Notes under the pieces: model-generated
Databases searched by the model: none
Told to the model about the DNA's origin: nothing
Seen by the model: the letters and a program-made list of their open reading frames with translations, nothing else
Position numbers and translations under genes: made by a program
Part shown: positions 35,730 to 43,138 of the stretch, piece by piece
How the letters are laid out: each line of letters starts with the position of its first letter
Numbering within the stretch: position 1 is the stretch's first letter
Assembly (NCBI GenBank): GCA_023228945.1
Contig: JALOAI010000004.1
Coordinates: forward strand, 1-64,000
Length of the DNA: 64,000 nt
Reading direction: 5' to 3'
DNA from: Pigmentiphaga sp.
GTDB lineage: Bacteria > Pseudomonadota > Gammaproteobacteria > Burkholderiales > Burkholderiaceae_B

Positions 35730-37005
35730 TCCCGGCTGGGGTCGCGGTAATCAGGGTGGTTCCGACGATAATCCGCCGCCGCGGCGTCCGCAGCGCAATG
35801 GCGGCAATCAAGGCCCTCCCGACCTCGACGAACTCTGGCGCGACTTCAATAATCGCCTGGGTGGCCTGTTCGGCCGCAAACCCAAGCGCGGCAACCCCTT
35901 TGGCGGCGGCGGGCAGGGCGGCGGCAACGGCGGCGGCTTTCGTCCTTCGCCGCGCGGCGCGCGCCTTGGCGTGTTGGCGGTGGTCGTCGGCGCCATCCTG
36001 CTGTGGCTGGCCAGCGGCTTCTTCATCATCCAGGAAGGCCAGGTTGGCGTGATCACTCGCTTCGGCGAATACAAAACCACGGTGCCCGCCGGCTTCCAGT
36101 GGCATATTCCCCGGCCGATCGAAAGCGTGCAGGTAGTGGATGTTTCGCAACTGCGAACCTTTGAAATCGGCTTCCGGGGCAATGCGCGCAATAAGGTCTC
36201 GGCCGAGTCGCTGATGCTGACCGACGACGAAAATATCGTCGACCTGCAGTTCGTGGTCCAGTATCGGATACGCCCCGATGGCGCCGCCGATTATCTCTTC
36301 AACGACCGGGATCCCGATGATGCCGTCAGGCAGGGCGCCGAGACGGCCATGCGCGAGGTGATCGGGCGCACCACCATGGACTTCGTGCTGTACGAGGGCC
36401 GTACCGAGATCGCCTCGCGTACCCAGGCGCTTTTGCAGCGGATCATGGATCTCTATAAAAACGGCATCCTGATCAGCACCGTGGCCATCCTCAACGCACA
36501 ACCTCCCGAGCAGGTGCAGGCGGCGTTCGACGACGCCGTCAAGGCCGGCCAAGACCGCGAACGCCAGATCAACGAAGGCGAGGCTTACGCCAACTCGGTG
36601 ATCCCGCGCGCCACCGGTACCGCCGCACGGATGCTCGAAGAGGCCGAAGGCTACCGGGCGCGAGTGGTCAACGACGCCCGAGGCAATGCGGCTCGTTTCG
36701 ACGAAGTGCTCAAGGCCTACCAAGCGGCTCCCGAGGTGACGCGCGATCGTCTTTATATGGAAACCATGCAGGACATCTACGCCGGATCCAACAAGGTTCT
36801 GGTCGATACCGACAACAGCAACAACATGCTTTATCTGCCGCTGGATCGCCTGATGCAGGAATCCGCTGCCCGTCAGGCTCCACGGGATACCTCCTTGATG
36901 CCGAACGGTCCCGCGCCCGCCAGCACCACGCCGGCGGCCCCGGCCAACCCTGGCAGCAATCGTGGCGCTACGCTGTCGTCGCGCTCGCTCGACCGCAACC
37001 GCTAA
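35698..37005 (+). CDS. hflK: HflK, regulator of the FtsH protease
   Basis: Inner-membrane SPFH (band 7) protein that forms a cage with HflC around FtsH. The 435-residue protein has a Gly/Pro-rich cytoplasmic N-terminus (including SLNDPGWGRG-like LFNLNDPGWGRG), one membrane segment at about 83-104, a periplasmic band 7 domain to about 330, and a low-complexity C-terminus. The start overlaps the hflX end by 32 bases, matching relatives that begin close to LFNLNDPGWG. hflC follows after 12 bases with AAGGAGA before it. Confidence 0.96.
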   Translation: MHLSRLFNLNDPGWGRGNQGGSDDNPPPRRPQRNGGNQGPPDLDELWRDFNNRLGGLFGRKPKRGNPFGGGGQGGGNGGGFRPSPRGARLGVLAVVVGAILLWLASGFFIIQEGQVGVITRFGEYKTTVPAGFQWHIPRPIESVQVVDVSQLRTFEIGFRGNARNKVSAESLMLTDDENIVDLQFVVQYRIRPDGAADYLFNDRDPDDAVRQGAETAMREVIGRTTMDFVLYEGRTEIASRTQALLQRIMDLYKNGILISTVAILNAQPPEQVQAAFDDAVKAGQDRERQINEGEAYANSVIPRATGTAARMLEEAEGYRARVVNDARGNAARFDEVLKAYQAAPEVTRDRLYMETMQDIYAGSNKVLVDTDNSNNMLYLPLDRLMQESAARQAPRDTSLMPNGPAPASTTPAAPANPGSNRGATLSSRSLDRNR

Positions 37006-37017
37006 GGAGAATCCGAC

Positions 37018-37938
37018 ATGAATCGCCTTCTCCTGCCCCTCGCCGTGATCGTCGCCATCGTGGCGTTCCTGCTGTCATCCATGCTGTTCATCGTGCGCGA
37101 GCGCGACTACGCCTTGCTGTTCGCACTGGGCGAAGTGCGCGAGGTGATCAGCGAACCCGGCGTGTATTTCAAGCTGCCGCCGCCGTTCCAGAACGTGGTT
37201 TACCTCGATAAACGTCTGCTCACCATCGACGACAGCGACGCCGAGCGCATCCAGACGTCCGAGAAGAAAAACCTCTTGATCGATACCTACGTCAAGTGGC
37301 GGATTTCGGATCCGCGCTTGTATTACGTCACGTTCGGCGGCAACGAGCGGGCGTCGGAAGCCCGGCTTTCGGCGATCATCCGCGATGCCCTCAACGCGTC
37401 GGTCAACCGCCGCATGGTCAACGAGGTGTTGTCGCGCGAGCGCGACGTCATCATGACGGAGATTCGCGACAACGTGGCGAAGCTGGCCGAAAGCGTCGGG
37501 GTCGAAGTCGTCGATGTGCGCCTCAAGCGCATCGATTTCGTTCCCGAAATTTCCGAGTCGGTCTATCGGCGGATGGAAGCCGAGCGCACCCGCGTCGCCA
37601 ACGAGCAGCGCGCCATCGGCGCCGCCGAGGGCGAACGCATCCGGGCCAACGCCGAGCGCCAGCGCGACGAGATCGTGGCCGCGGCCAACGCCAAGGCGCA
37701 AGCGGTGATGGGCGAGGGCGACGGCGATGCCTCGCGCCTGTACGCCGAATCGTTTGGCCGCGATCGTGATTTCTACAACTTCTATCGCAGCCTCGAGGCT
37801 TACCGCAACTCCTTCGGCAAGGAGGGCGACGTGCTGGTGGTCGAGCCCCGCTCGGACTTCTTCCGATTCTTCGGTGCCAGCCAGGGCGACGACACGGCGC
37901 CCGCCACGCTTTCGTCCGCGCCGCAACTCGCGGACTAG
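37018..37938 (+). CDS. hflC: HflC, regulator of the FtsH protease
   Basis: Partner of HflK. The 306-residue protein has one N-terminal membrane segment (residues 4-26), a periplasmic band 7 domain starting with FIVRERDYALLFALGEV, and a helical region rich in Ala, Glu and Arg (RMEAERTRVANEQRAIGAAE region) that is typical of HflC. It is the last gene before an intergenic region with a hairpin and T-tract at 38040-38075, so the hfl transcript may end there. Confidence 0.97.
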   Translation: MNRLLLPLAVIVAIVAFLLSSMLFIVRERDYALLFALGEVREVISEPGVYFKLPPPFQNVVYLDKRLLTIDDSDAERIQTSEKKNLLIDTYVKWRISDPRLYYVTFGGNERASEARLSAIIRDALNASVNRRMVNEVLSRERDVIMTEIRDNVAKLAESVGVEVVDVRLKRIDFVPEISESVYRRMEAERTRVANEQRAIGAAEGERIRANAERQRDEIVAAANAKAQAVMGEGDGDASRLYAESFGRDRDFYNFYRSLEAYRNSFGKEGDVLVVEPRSDFFRFFGASQGDDTAPATLSSAPQLAD

Positions 37939-38007
37939 CCATGCCAGGGGCCAGGAGCCGCGCGCTCCTGGCCCGCGGCGGTCTTTCCCGCCGCGGGGCC
38001 GATGGTG

Positions 38008-38013
38008 TATAAT
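38008..38013 (+). promoter_or_regulatory. Putative -10 promoter element upstream of hisZ
   Basis: A perfect TATAAT at 38008-38013 lies 112 bases before the hisZ start. A weak -35 (TTTCCC, 37984-37989) is 18 bases upstream. Transcription would begin near 38020, about 20 bases before the terminator-like hairpin at 38040-38067. Confidence 0.5.
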
Positions 38014-38039
38014 GAAATGTAAGCTGTGCGGTAAAAAAG

Positions 38040-38075
38040 CGGTTGGTAGGGCTTACCCTTCCGGCCGTTTTTTTT
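38040..38075 (+). terminator. Terminator or attenuator between hflC and hisZ
   Basis: A 12-position stem (38040-38051 with 38056-38067; one T-T mismatch and two G-T pairs) with a CTTA loop is followed by eight T (38068-38075), a full intrinsic terminator. It may end the hfl transcript. Because a TATAAT lies just upstream, it may also stop most transcripts from that promoter. A 7-bp outer pairing, TGTGCGG (38025-38031) with CCGCACA (38079-38085), encloses it. Confidence 0.75.
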
Positions 38076-38124
38076 CGTCCGCACATTCTGTATTCGCGCT
38101 TTCTACTTCATTATTGGACATTGC

Positions 38125-39276
38125 ATGGGCACGTGGTTGTTGCCTGAAGACGTAGCCGATATCCTGCCCGCCGAGGCCCGTCGCATCGAAGAGCTGCGCC
38201 GCGCATTGCTCGATCGATATCGCAGCTTCGGCTACGAGCTCGTCATGCCGCCCCTGGCCGAGTTCCTCGACTCTCTGTTGTCGGGCAGCGGCTCGGATCT
38301 CAATCTCCGGACGTTCAAACTGGTCGACCAAATGTCGGGTCGCTCTCTGGGCGTGCGGGCCGACATGACGCCACAGGTCACGCGCATCGACGCGCATTTG
38401 CTCAATCGGGCCGGGGTTACCCGCCTGTGCTATTGCGGCAGCGTGCTGCATACCCGGGCGGCAGGTTTCATGGCCACTCGCGAGCCGCTGCAGATCGGCG
38501 CCGAGCTTTATGGCTACGCCGGCATCGAGGCCGATATCGAGATCATTCGTTTGGCGCTCGCGAGTGTCGACGCCGTGGGCGTGCGGGGTGCGCGGCTCGA
38601 TCTCGGCCATGCCGGCATCGCGCAGGCCATCCTGGCCGCCGATCCCGCCGCCGCGCCGCACCAGGAGGCCTTCACCGGCTGGCTGGCGGGCAAGGATTTC
38701 GCCGCCCTCGAGGAGCGGCTGGGCGGGCTCATGCCCGAAACCGCCGATGCCCTGCGCCGTTTGCCGCATCTGTATGGCGGCGCCGGCGTGCTGGCACGGG
38801 CACGGGCCGAGCTTCCCGCACTGCCGGGAGTGTTGTCGGCGCTCGACACGCTGGAACAGCTGTTCGCGGCTTTGCCAAATGACCGCATCAGCGTCGATTT
38901 GTCCGATGCGCGAGATTACCACTATCACACCGGAGCGGTGTTTGCGGTGTATGTCGATGGCTGGCCGGATTCCATCGTGCGCGGTGGCCGCTACGATAAC
39001 GTTGGCCGGGCCTTCGGCAGGCCGCGTCCGGCCACTGGCTTTACGCTCGACTTGCGGGTGTTGGCCGGTTTGCTCGACCCCGCCCCCAGCGCGCCTGCGA
39101 TCCGCGCGCCCTGGAGCCAGGATCCCGAGCTGCTGCGGGTGGTGGCCGAGTTGCGAGCCGCGGGCAATATCGTGGTCCAAAGCCTGCCGGGCCACGAAGA
39201 CGATCAGCAAGAATACGCCTTCGATCGCGAGCTGGTCTTGAATGAACGGGGCTGGCAGGTGGTGGTGCGGCGCTAA
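38125..39276 (+). CDS. hisZ: ATP phosphoribosyltransferase regulatory subunit
   Basis: HisS-like protein without synthetase activity that joins short-form HisG to make active ATP phosphoribosyltransferase, the first histidine enzyme. The 383-residue protein shows class II synthetase remnants: LPEDVADILPAEARRIEELR at the start, RADMTPQVTRIDAHL near 75-89, and GGRYDNVGRAFGRPRPATGF near 291-310, but no C-terminal anticodon domain. hisG is not in the window. purA starts 88 bases downstream, an arrangement common in betaproteobacteria. Confidence 0.95.
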   Translation: MGTWLLPEDVADILPAEARRIEELRRALLDRYRSFGYELVMPPLAEFLDSLLSGSGSDLNLRTFKLVDQMSGRSLGVRADMTPQVTRIDAHLLNRAGVTRLCYCGSVLHTRAAGFMATREPLQIGAELYGYAGIEADIEIIRLALASVDAVGVRGARLDLGHAGIAQAILAADPAAAPHQEAFTGWLAGKDFAALEERLGGLMPETADALRRLPHLYGGAGVLARARAELPALPGVLSALDTLEQLFAALPNDRISVDLSDARDYHYHTGAVFAVYVDGWPDSIVRGGRYDNVGRAFGRPRPATGFTLDLRVLAGLLDPAPSAPAIRAPWSQDPELLRVVAELRAAGNIVVQSLPGHEDDQQEYAFDRELVLNERGWQVVVRR

Positions 39277-39363
39277 CGGCTGCCGGCATGCCGGTATTTC
39301 GGGCAGCAGGCCGCGCGTCGTGCGCCGCTGCCATCTCTCCTTTTGTGCTTGTGGAAAGTCATC

Positions 39364-40659
39364 ATGGCTAAGAATGTAGTCGTCATCGGCACCCAGTGGG
39401 GTGATGAAGGCAAAGGCAAAATCGTCGATTGGCTGGCGGAGTCGGCCCAGGGCGTCGTTCGCTTCCAGGGTGGGCACAATGCCGGACACACGCTGTGGAT
39501 CGGCGGCAACAAGACCATCCTTCGCCTGATCCCCTCGGGCATCATGCACCCCGGCTCCATCTGCTATATCGGCAACGGCGTGGTGCTTTCGCCCCAGGCC
39601 TTGCTGAACGAGATCGACGAACTCGAAGCCGCGGGCATCGCCGTGCGCGAGCGTCTGCGCATTTCCGAAGCCTGCCCCCTGATCCTGCCGTATCACGTGG
39701 CGCTGGACCAGGCGCGAGAGGCCCGCAAGGGCGCCGGCAAGATCGGCACCACGGGCCGCGGCATCGGGCCGGCCTACGAGGATAAGGTCGCCCGCCGCGC
39801 CATCCGCGTGCAAGACCTCTTCGACGAGCCGGCCTTCAAAGAGCAACTCGCCGAGGCGCTCGACTACCACAACTTCGTCCTTACCCAGTACCTGAACGCC
39901 GCCGCGGTCGACTTCCAGGAGGTCTACGATGGCGCCATGGCGTTGGCGCCGCGGATCCAGCCCATGGTTGCCGATGTCTCCAGCCTACTCTTCGAAAGCC
40001 AGGCCGCCGGACACAACCTGCTGTTCGAAGGCGCGCAGGGCGCCTTGCTCGACGTCGACCACGGCACGTATCCCTTCGTCACCAGCAGCAATTGCATCGC
40101 GGGTGCCGCCTCCCCCGGCGCCGGCGTGGGACCGCAGGCGCTGCAGTACGTGTTGGGTATTACCAAAGCCTATGCAACCCGCGTGGGTTCCGGGCCGTTT
40201 CCCACCGAGCTGTTCGACGATACCGGCGAACACCTGGCGCGGGTGGGCCAGGAGTTCGGCTCCGTCACCGGGCGGCCGCGCCGCTGCGGCTGGTTCGACG
40301 GCGCGGCGCTCAAGCGCTCGGTCCGGCTCAACGGCATCTCCGGCCTGTGCATCACCAAGCTCGATGTGCTCGACGGCCTCGAGTCGATCAAGCTGGGAGT
40401 GGGCTACCGCATGAATGGCGAATGGCGCGATGTGCTGCCCTATGGCGCACATGCCGTCGGCCAGGCCGAGCCGGTGCTCGAAGAGCTGCCGGGCTGGAGC
40501 GAGTCCACGGTGGGGATCACCGAATACGACAAACTGCCGGCCAATGCCCGGCGCTATCTGGAACGTGTGGCCGAGATCTGCGGCGTGCCCATCGACCTCG
40601 TGTCCACCGGGCCCGATCGTCTCGAAACCATCGTGTTGCGCCATCCGTTCAAGTCCTGA
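39364..40659 (+). CDS. purA: Adenylosuccinate synthetase
   Basis: GTP-dependent conversion of IMP and aspartate to adenylosuccinate. The 431-residue protein begins VVVIGTQWGDEGKGKIVDWL, with the catalytic Asp and Lys of GDEGKGK at about 12-18, HNAGHT near 40-45, and the GTTGRGIGPAYEDK segment. The ATG at 39364 fits the family start; an upstream ATG seven codons earlier is not needed. The 120 bases to the next gene contain a 7-bp GC hairpin without a T-tract. Confidence 0.98.
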   Translation: MAKNVVVIGTQWGDEGKGKIVDWLAESAQGVVRFQGGHNAGHTLWIGGNKTILRLIPSGIMHPGSICYIGNGVVLSPQALLNEIDELEAAGIAVRERLRISEACPLILPYHVALDQAREARKGAGKIGTTGRGIGPAYEDKVARRAIRVQDLFDEPAFKEQLAEALDYHNFVLTQYLNAAAVDFQEVYDGAMALAPRIQPMVADVSSLLFESQAAGHNLLFEGAQGALLDVDHGTYPFVTSSNCIAGAASPGAGVGPQALQYVLGITKAYATRVGSGPFPTELFDDTGEHLARVGQEFGSVTGRPRRCGWFDGAALKRSVRLNGISGLCITKLDVLDGLESIKLGVGYRMNGEWRDVLPYGAHAVGQAEPVLEELPGWSESTVGITEYDKLPANARRYLERVAEICGVPIDLVSTGPDRLETIVLRHPFKS

Positions 40660-40779
40660 TCACGTGCCTAAGCACAAGCCGCAGGGCCGGAGCACTTCAT
40701 CATACTGACGCGGGCCGTCTGGCATCGGGCCCGCAAACCGGAGGCTTGGCGGGCGGTATTGAATCCCGAGAGGCGAATC

Positions 40780-41319
40780 ATGGAACCAAGCGCGCCGGCT
40801 GCACCTGATTTGTGGGTATCGTGGAACGACTACCACGGACTGATCGAGGAGCTCGCGCTACGGGTGCATCAATCCGGCTGGCGCTTCGATCAGATCCTCT
40901 GCCTGGCGCGCGGCGGGATGCGCGTTGGCGATGTGCTCTCGCGGATCTTCGAGGTTCCGCTGGGGATTCTGGCCACCAGCAGTTATCGCGACGCGGCCGG
41001 AACCCAGCAGGGTGCGCTCGACATCGCCCGTTTCATCACGTTAACCCAGGGCGAGCTGGGGGGCCGGGTGCTGCTGGTCGACGACATGATCGACACCGGC
41101 ACCACCTTTCGCGGCGTGCTCCAGCATGTGCGCGACCATTACCCGCGGGTGCGAGAGTTGCGTTCGGCGGTGCTGTGGTGGAAAGGGCACGCCGTGATCG
41201 AGCCGGACTTCCATGCGCGGTATCTGCCGCATAATCCCTGGATTCACCAGCCCTTCGAGGTCTATGACGGGCTGCGGCCCCAACAGCTCGAGGCCAGGCT
41301 GCGCCACGACTCATCCTGA
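40780..41319 (+). CDS. Phosphoribosyltransferase family protein (Gpt-like)
   Basis: A 179-residue type I phosphoribosyltransferase. The PRPP-binding motif VLLVDDMIDTGTTFRGVL is at about residues 97-114, and the flexible-loop region LATSSYRDAAGTQQG precedes it. The overall length and the closing W-containing segments resemble xanthine-guanine and hypoxanthine phosphoribosyltransferases of proteobacteria. Its place just after purA supports a purine-salvage role, but base specificity cannot be read. The ATG at 40780 follows a GAGAGGCGA ribosome site. Confidence 0.85.
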   Translation: MEPSAPAAPDLWVSWNDYHGLIEELALRVHQSGWRFDQILCLARGGMRVGDVLSRIFEVPLGILATSSYRDAAGTQQGALDIARFITLTQGELGGRVLLVDDMIDTGTTFRGVLQHVRDHYPRVRELRSAVLWWKGHAVIEPDFHARYLPHNPWIHQPFEVYDGLRPQQLEARLRHDSS

Positions 41320-41361
41320 CCCGGCGTGAGTCTGTGGCATACAACATTCACGCAATGCCCC

Positions 41362-41391
41362 TTGTTGGCGGTCCGCTCGACGTGCTAACAT
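41362..41391 (+). promoter_or_regulatory. Putative promoter of the aroG leader
   Basis: TTGTTG (41362-41367) and TAACAT (41386-41391) are separated by 18 bases. Transcription would begin near 41398, only a few bases before the leader-peptide ATG at 41400, which has no ribosome site. A leaderless or nearly leaderless peptide would follow if this promoter is right. Confidence 0.4.
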
Positions 41392-41399
41392 CTTTCGCT

Positions 41400-41486
41400 A
41401 TGAACCGTCTTCCCACCTCCTACTTCTTTTTTGGTTTTTATTTTCCTAAGCCACTGGCGGAGGAAGGGAAACGCGTTGCCCGATAA
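41400..41486 (+). CDS. Tyr/Phe-rich leader peptide controlling aroG
   Basis: A 28-residue open frame, not a metabolic protein. Residues 8-15 read YFFFGFYF, so seven of eight codons call for Tyr or Phe. It lies directly upstream of a DAHP synthase gene and overlaps a set of competing hairpins (see the attenuator at 41410-41536). This is the design of pheA/pheST-type attenuators: ribosome stalling at Tyr/Phe codons when charged tRNA is scarce would favour read-through into aroG. The start codon lacks a Shine-Dalgarno sequence; an in-frame GTG at 41382 is an alternative start. Confidence 0.85.
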   Translation: MNRLPTSYFFFGFYFPKPLAEEGKRVAR

Positions 41487-41536
41487 AACATCGAGAATCC
41501 CCGAAAACCGCCAGGCGAGCCTGGCGGTTTTTTTTT
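41410..41536 (+). promoter_or_regulatory. Transcription attenuator of aroG
   Basis: Four RNA segments can pair in exclusive ways. Segment 1 (41410-41420) pairs with segment 2 (41459-41470) over ten base pairs. Segment 2 also contains CTGGCGG (41454-41460), complementary to segment 3 (CCGCCAG, 41508-41514): the antiterminator. Segment 3 with segment 4 (stem 41507-41515 with 41520-41528) and a run of nine T forms a terminator. Segment 1 lies just before the Tyr/Phe codons, so a ribosome stalled there blocks 1:2 pairing, frees segment 2 and prevents the terminator. The stall-to-read-through logic is inferred from trp/phe attenuators. Confidence 0.85.
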
Positions 41537-41569
41537 GTCCTTTTGTTCGAGAGTCCTTGGAGAAGTTTC

Positions 41570-42643
41570 GTGTCCCATAACACCGACGATCTGCGTATCC
41601 GTGAAATCAAAGAGCTGGCCCCCCCGTCGCACCTGATGCGCGAATTCCCTTGCAGCGCGGATGTGTCGGCGGTGGTGTATGGCGCCAGGCAGGCCGTGCA
41701 TCGCGTGCTGCATGGCATGGACGACCGCCTGGTGGTGGTGATCGGGCCATGTTCCATCCACGATCCCGCCGCCGCGCTGGACTACGCGCGCCGGCTCAAA
41801 GAGCAGCGTGATCGATTGGGTGCCGAACTGGAAATCATCATGCGGGTGTACTTCGAGAAGCCCCGCACCACGGTGGGCTGGAAAGGCTTGATCAACGATC
41901 CCGACCTGGACGGCAGTTTCAACATCAACAAGGGGCTGCGGCTGGCCCGCGAAGTGCTGTTGAGCGTCAATGAGCTGGGCATGCCGGCGGGGTGCGAGTT
42001 CCTGGATATGATCACGCCGCAGTACATCGGCGACCTCGTCTCGTGGGGAGCGATCGGGGCGCGCACCACTGAAAGCCAGGTGCATCGTGAGCTTTCCTCG
42101 GGCCTGTCGTGCCCGGTGGGTTTCAAGAACGGCACCGGCGGCGACGTCAAGATCGCCATCGATGCGATCAAGGCGGCATCGCAACCCCACCATTTCCTGT
42201 CCGTGACCAAGGGCGGGCATTCGGCCATCGTGTCCACCAGCGGCAATGAAGACTGCCATGTGATCCTGCGAGGCGGCAAAGAGCCCAATTACGATGCCCG
42301 CAGCGTGGATGCGGTGTGTCAGGAAATCGGCAAGGCCGGTCTCGCACAGCGCCTGATGGTGGACGCCAGCCATGCCAATAGCCACAAGAAGTTCGAGGAG
42401 CAGCCGCGCGTGCTCGAAGACATCGCACGCCAGATGGAGGCGGGCGAAGAGCGGATCTTCGGCGTCATGATCGAGAGTCATCTGGTGGCCGGCCGCCAGG
42501 ATCTGGTGGCGGGTGAGCCGCTGATGTACGGCCAGAGCATCACCGATGGCTGCATCGCCTGGGATGAGTCGGTCGAGGTGCTGGAACGCCTGGCGTTGGC
42601 GGTGCGCAACCGACGCCTGAATCGGGTTAGCTCTGGCAAGTAA
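41570..42643 (+). CDS. aroG: 3-deoxy-7-phosphoheptulonate synthase (DAHP synthase)
   Basis: First enzyme of aromatic amino acid synthesis, type I AroG/AroF class. GTG at 41570 is chosen over the frame start at 41543: GGAGA at 41559-41563 precedes it, it lies past the terminator, and relatives begin close to this residue; the product has 357 residues. The IGPCSIHDP region near residues 60-68, PRTTVGWKGLINDP near 97-110, GARTTESQ near 169-176, and the metal-binding DASHAN and EERIFGVMIESHL are clear. The upstream leader points to Phe and/or Tyr control. Feedback type (Phe or Tyr) is not assigned. Confidence 0.95.
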   Translation: MSHNTDDLRIREIKELAPPSHLMREFPCSADVSAVVYGARQAVHRVLHGMDDRLVVVIGPCSIHDPAAALDYARRLKEQRDRLGAELEIIMRVYFEKPRTTVGWKGLINDPDLDGSFNINKGLRLAREVLLSVNELGMPAGCEFLDMITPQYIGDLVSWGAIGARTTESQVHRELSSGLSCPVGFKNGTGGDVKIAIDAIKAASQPHHFLSVTKGGHSAIVSTSGNEDCHVILRGGKEPNYDARSVDAVCQEIGKAGLAQRLMVDASHANSHKKFEEQPRVLEDIARQMEAGEERIFGVMIESHLVAGRQDLVAGEPLMYGQSITDGCIAWDESVEVLERLALAVRNRRLNRVSSGK

Positions 42644-42656
42644 TTTAAGCTATAAT
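42627..42656 (+). promoter_or_regulatory. Promoter of the helicase leader
   Basis: A perfect TATAAT at 42651-42656, just after the aroG stop, with a weak -35 (TTAGCT, 42627-42632) 18 bases upstream inside the end of aroG. Transcription would begin near 42663, giving a 5' leader of about 475 bases before the DEAD-box helicase gene. No aroG terminator separates them. Confidence 0.55.
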
Positions 42657-42741
42657 CGCTGATTGGCTTTTGCATGCGTTGCTGTATTGAATTGTTGCGG
42701 CGCTTCTTTTGCCAATGTGTGTGAGCGTGATTGCGCTATCA

Positions 42742-42865
42742 GGCGCCGCCCGATCCGCCATCCCTTCATCCTGGAGCGGCCGAAAGAAAATCTTCGGCCT
42801 CGCTACCTGGATCGGCCGAAAGAAACCTTCGGCATCGCTGGCGGGATGGTGGATCGGGCGGCGCC
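42742..42865 (+). promoter_or_regulatory. Large structured RNA/DNA element in the helicase leader
   Basis: A 23-bp inverted repeat (42742-42764 with 42843-42865, one G-T pair, otherwise perfect) encloses two nearly identical 36-base direct repeats (42770-42805 and 42806-42841). Each repeat folds into its own hairpin, GGCCGAAAG against CTTCGGCC, with a bulged A (stems near 42778-42799 and 42815-42833). As RNA this is a three-way junction. A run of six T (42876-42881) follows, so a discrete RNA of about 215 bases from the 42651 promoter is also possible. It may instead be a MITE-like palindromic insertion. No known family was recognised. The rest of the 495-base gene-free stretch (42644-43138) holds further hairpins. 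Confidence 0.6.
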
Positions 42866-42908
42866 GGAAACCGGGTTTTTTCGTATCCCCGGATTCTGGC
42901 GTTGCGCT

Positions 42909-42950
42909 CGCCGGCAGCCAAGCTGCCGGCGCCGGCCCATACTGGCCGGC
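42909..42950 (+). other. Hairpins in the middle of the helicase leader
   Basis: A perfect 10-bp stem (42909-42918 with 42922-42931) with a CAA loop is followed by a 7-bp stem (42931-42937 with 42944-42950) with a CATACT loop; they share base 42931. Neither has a T-tract. They add to the structure of the leader and have no assigned role. Confidence 0.6.
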
Positions 42951-43078
42951 AATCGTCGCATCGACTCTGACCTTCTCCTTTCGCTGACAGTGGTGGCGCG
43001 GGGTTCTTCGGTCGGCACCGATGACTCCCCAACCGGGCGCCCCCTCCTCGATATCCGATCGAGTCCACTTACGCCCCC

Positions 43079-43112
43079 ATTGCCGCCCGGCGTTACGCCG
43101 GGGCGCGGCAAT
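43079..43112 (+). other. Strong hairpin just before the helicase ribosome site
   Basis: ATTGCCG at 43079-43085 pairs with CGGCAAT at 43106-43112, and CCCGGCG (43086-43092) pairs with CGCCGGG (43096-43102) around a TTA loop, leaving a three-base bulge. The 14-bp hairpin ends about 15 bases before AAAGGAA, the helicase ribosome site, so it could affect translation initiation. Confidence 0.6.
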
Positions 43113-43138
43113 CACTTGTGCATCACGAAAGGAATACC

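Noticed and set aside
38012..38155. Small protein of 47 residues with a CxxC start before hisZ
   Set aside because: It has no ribosome site, runs through the terminator hairpin and overlaps the hisZ start; better explained as leader RNA.
42663..42881. 6S RNA
   Set aside because: The size is similar, but 6S RNA is one long rod with a central bubble; here two equal hairpins sit inside a long stem.
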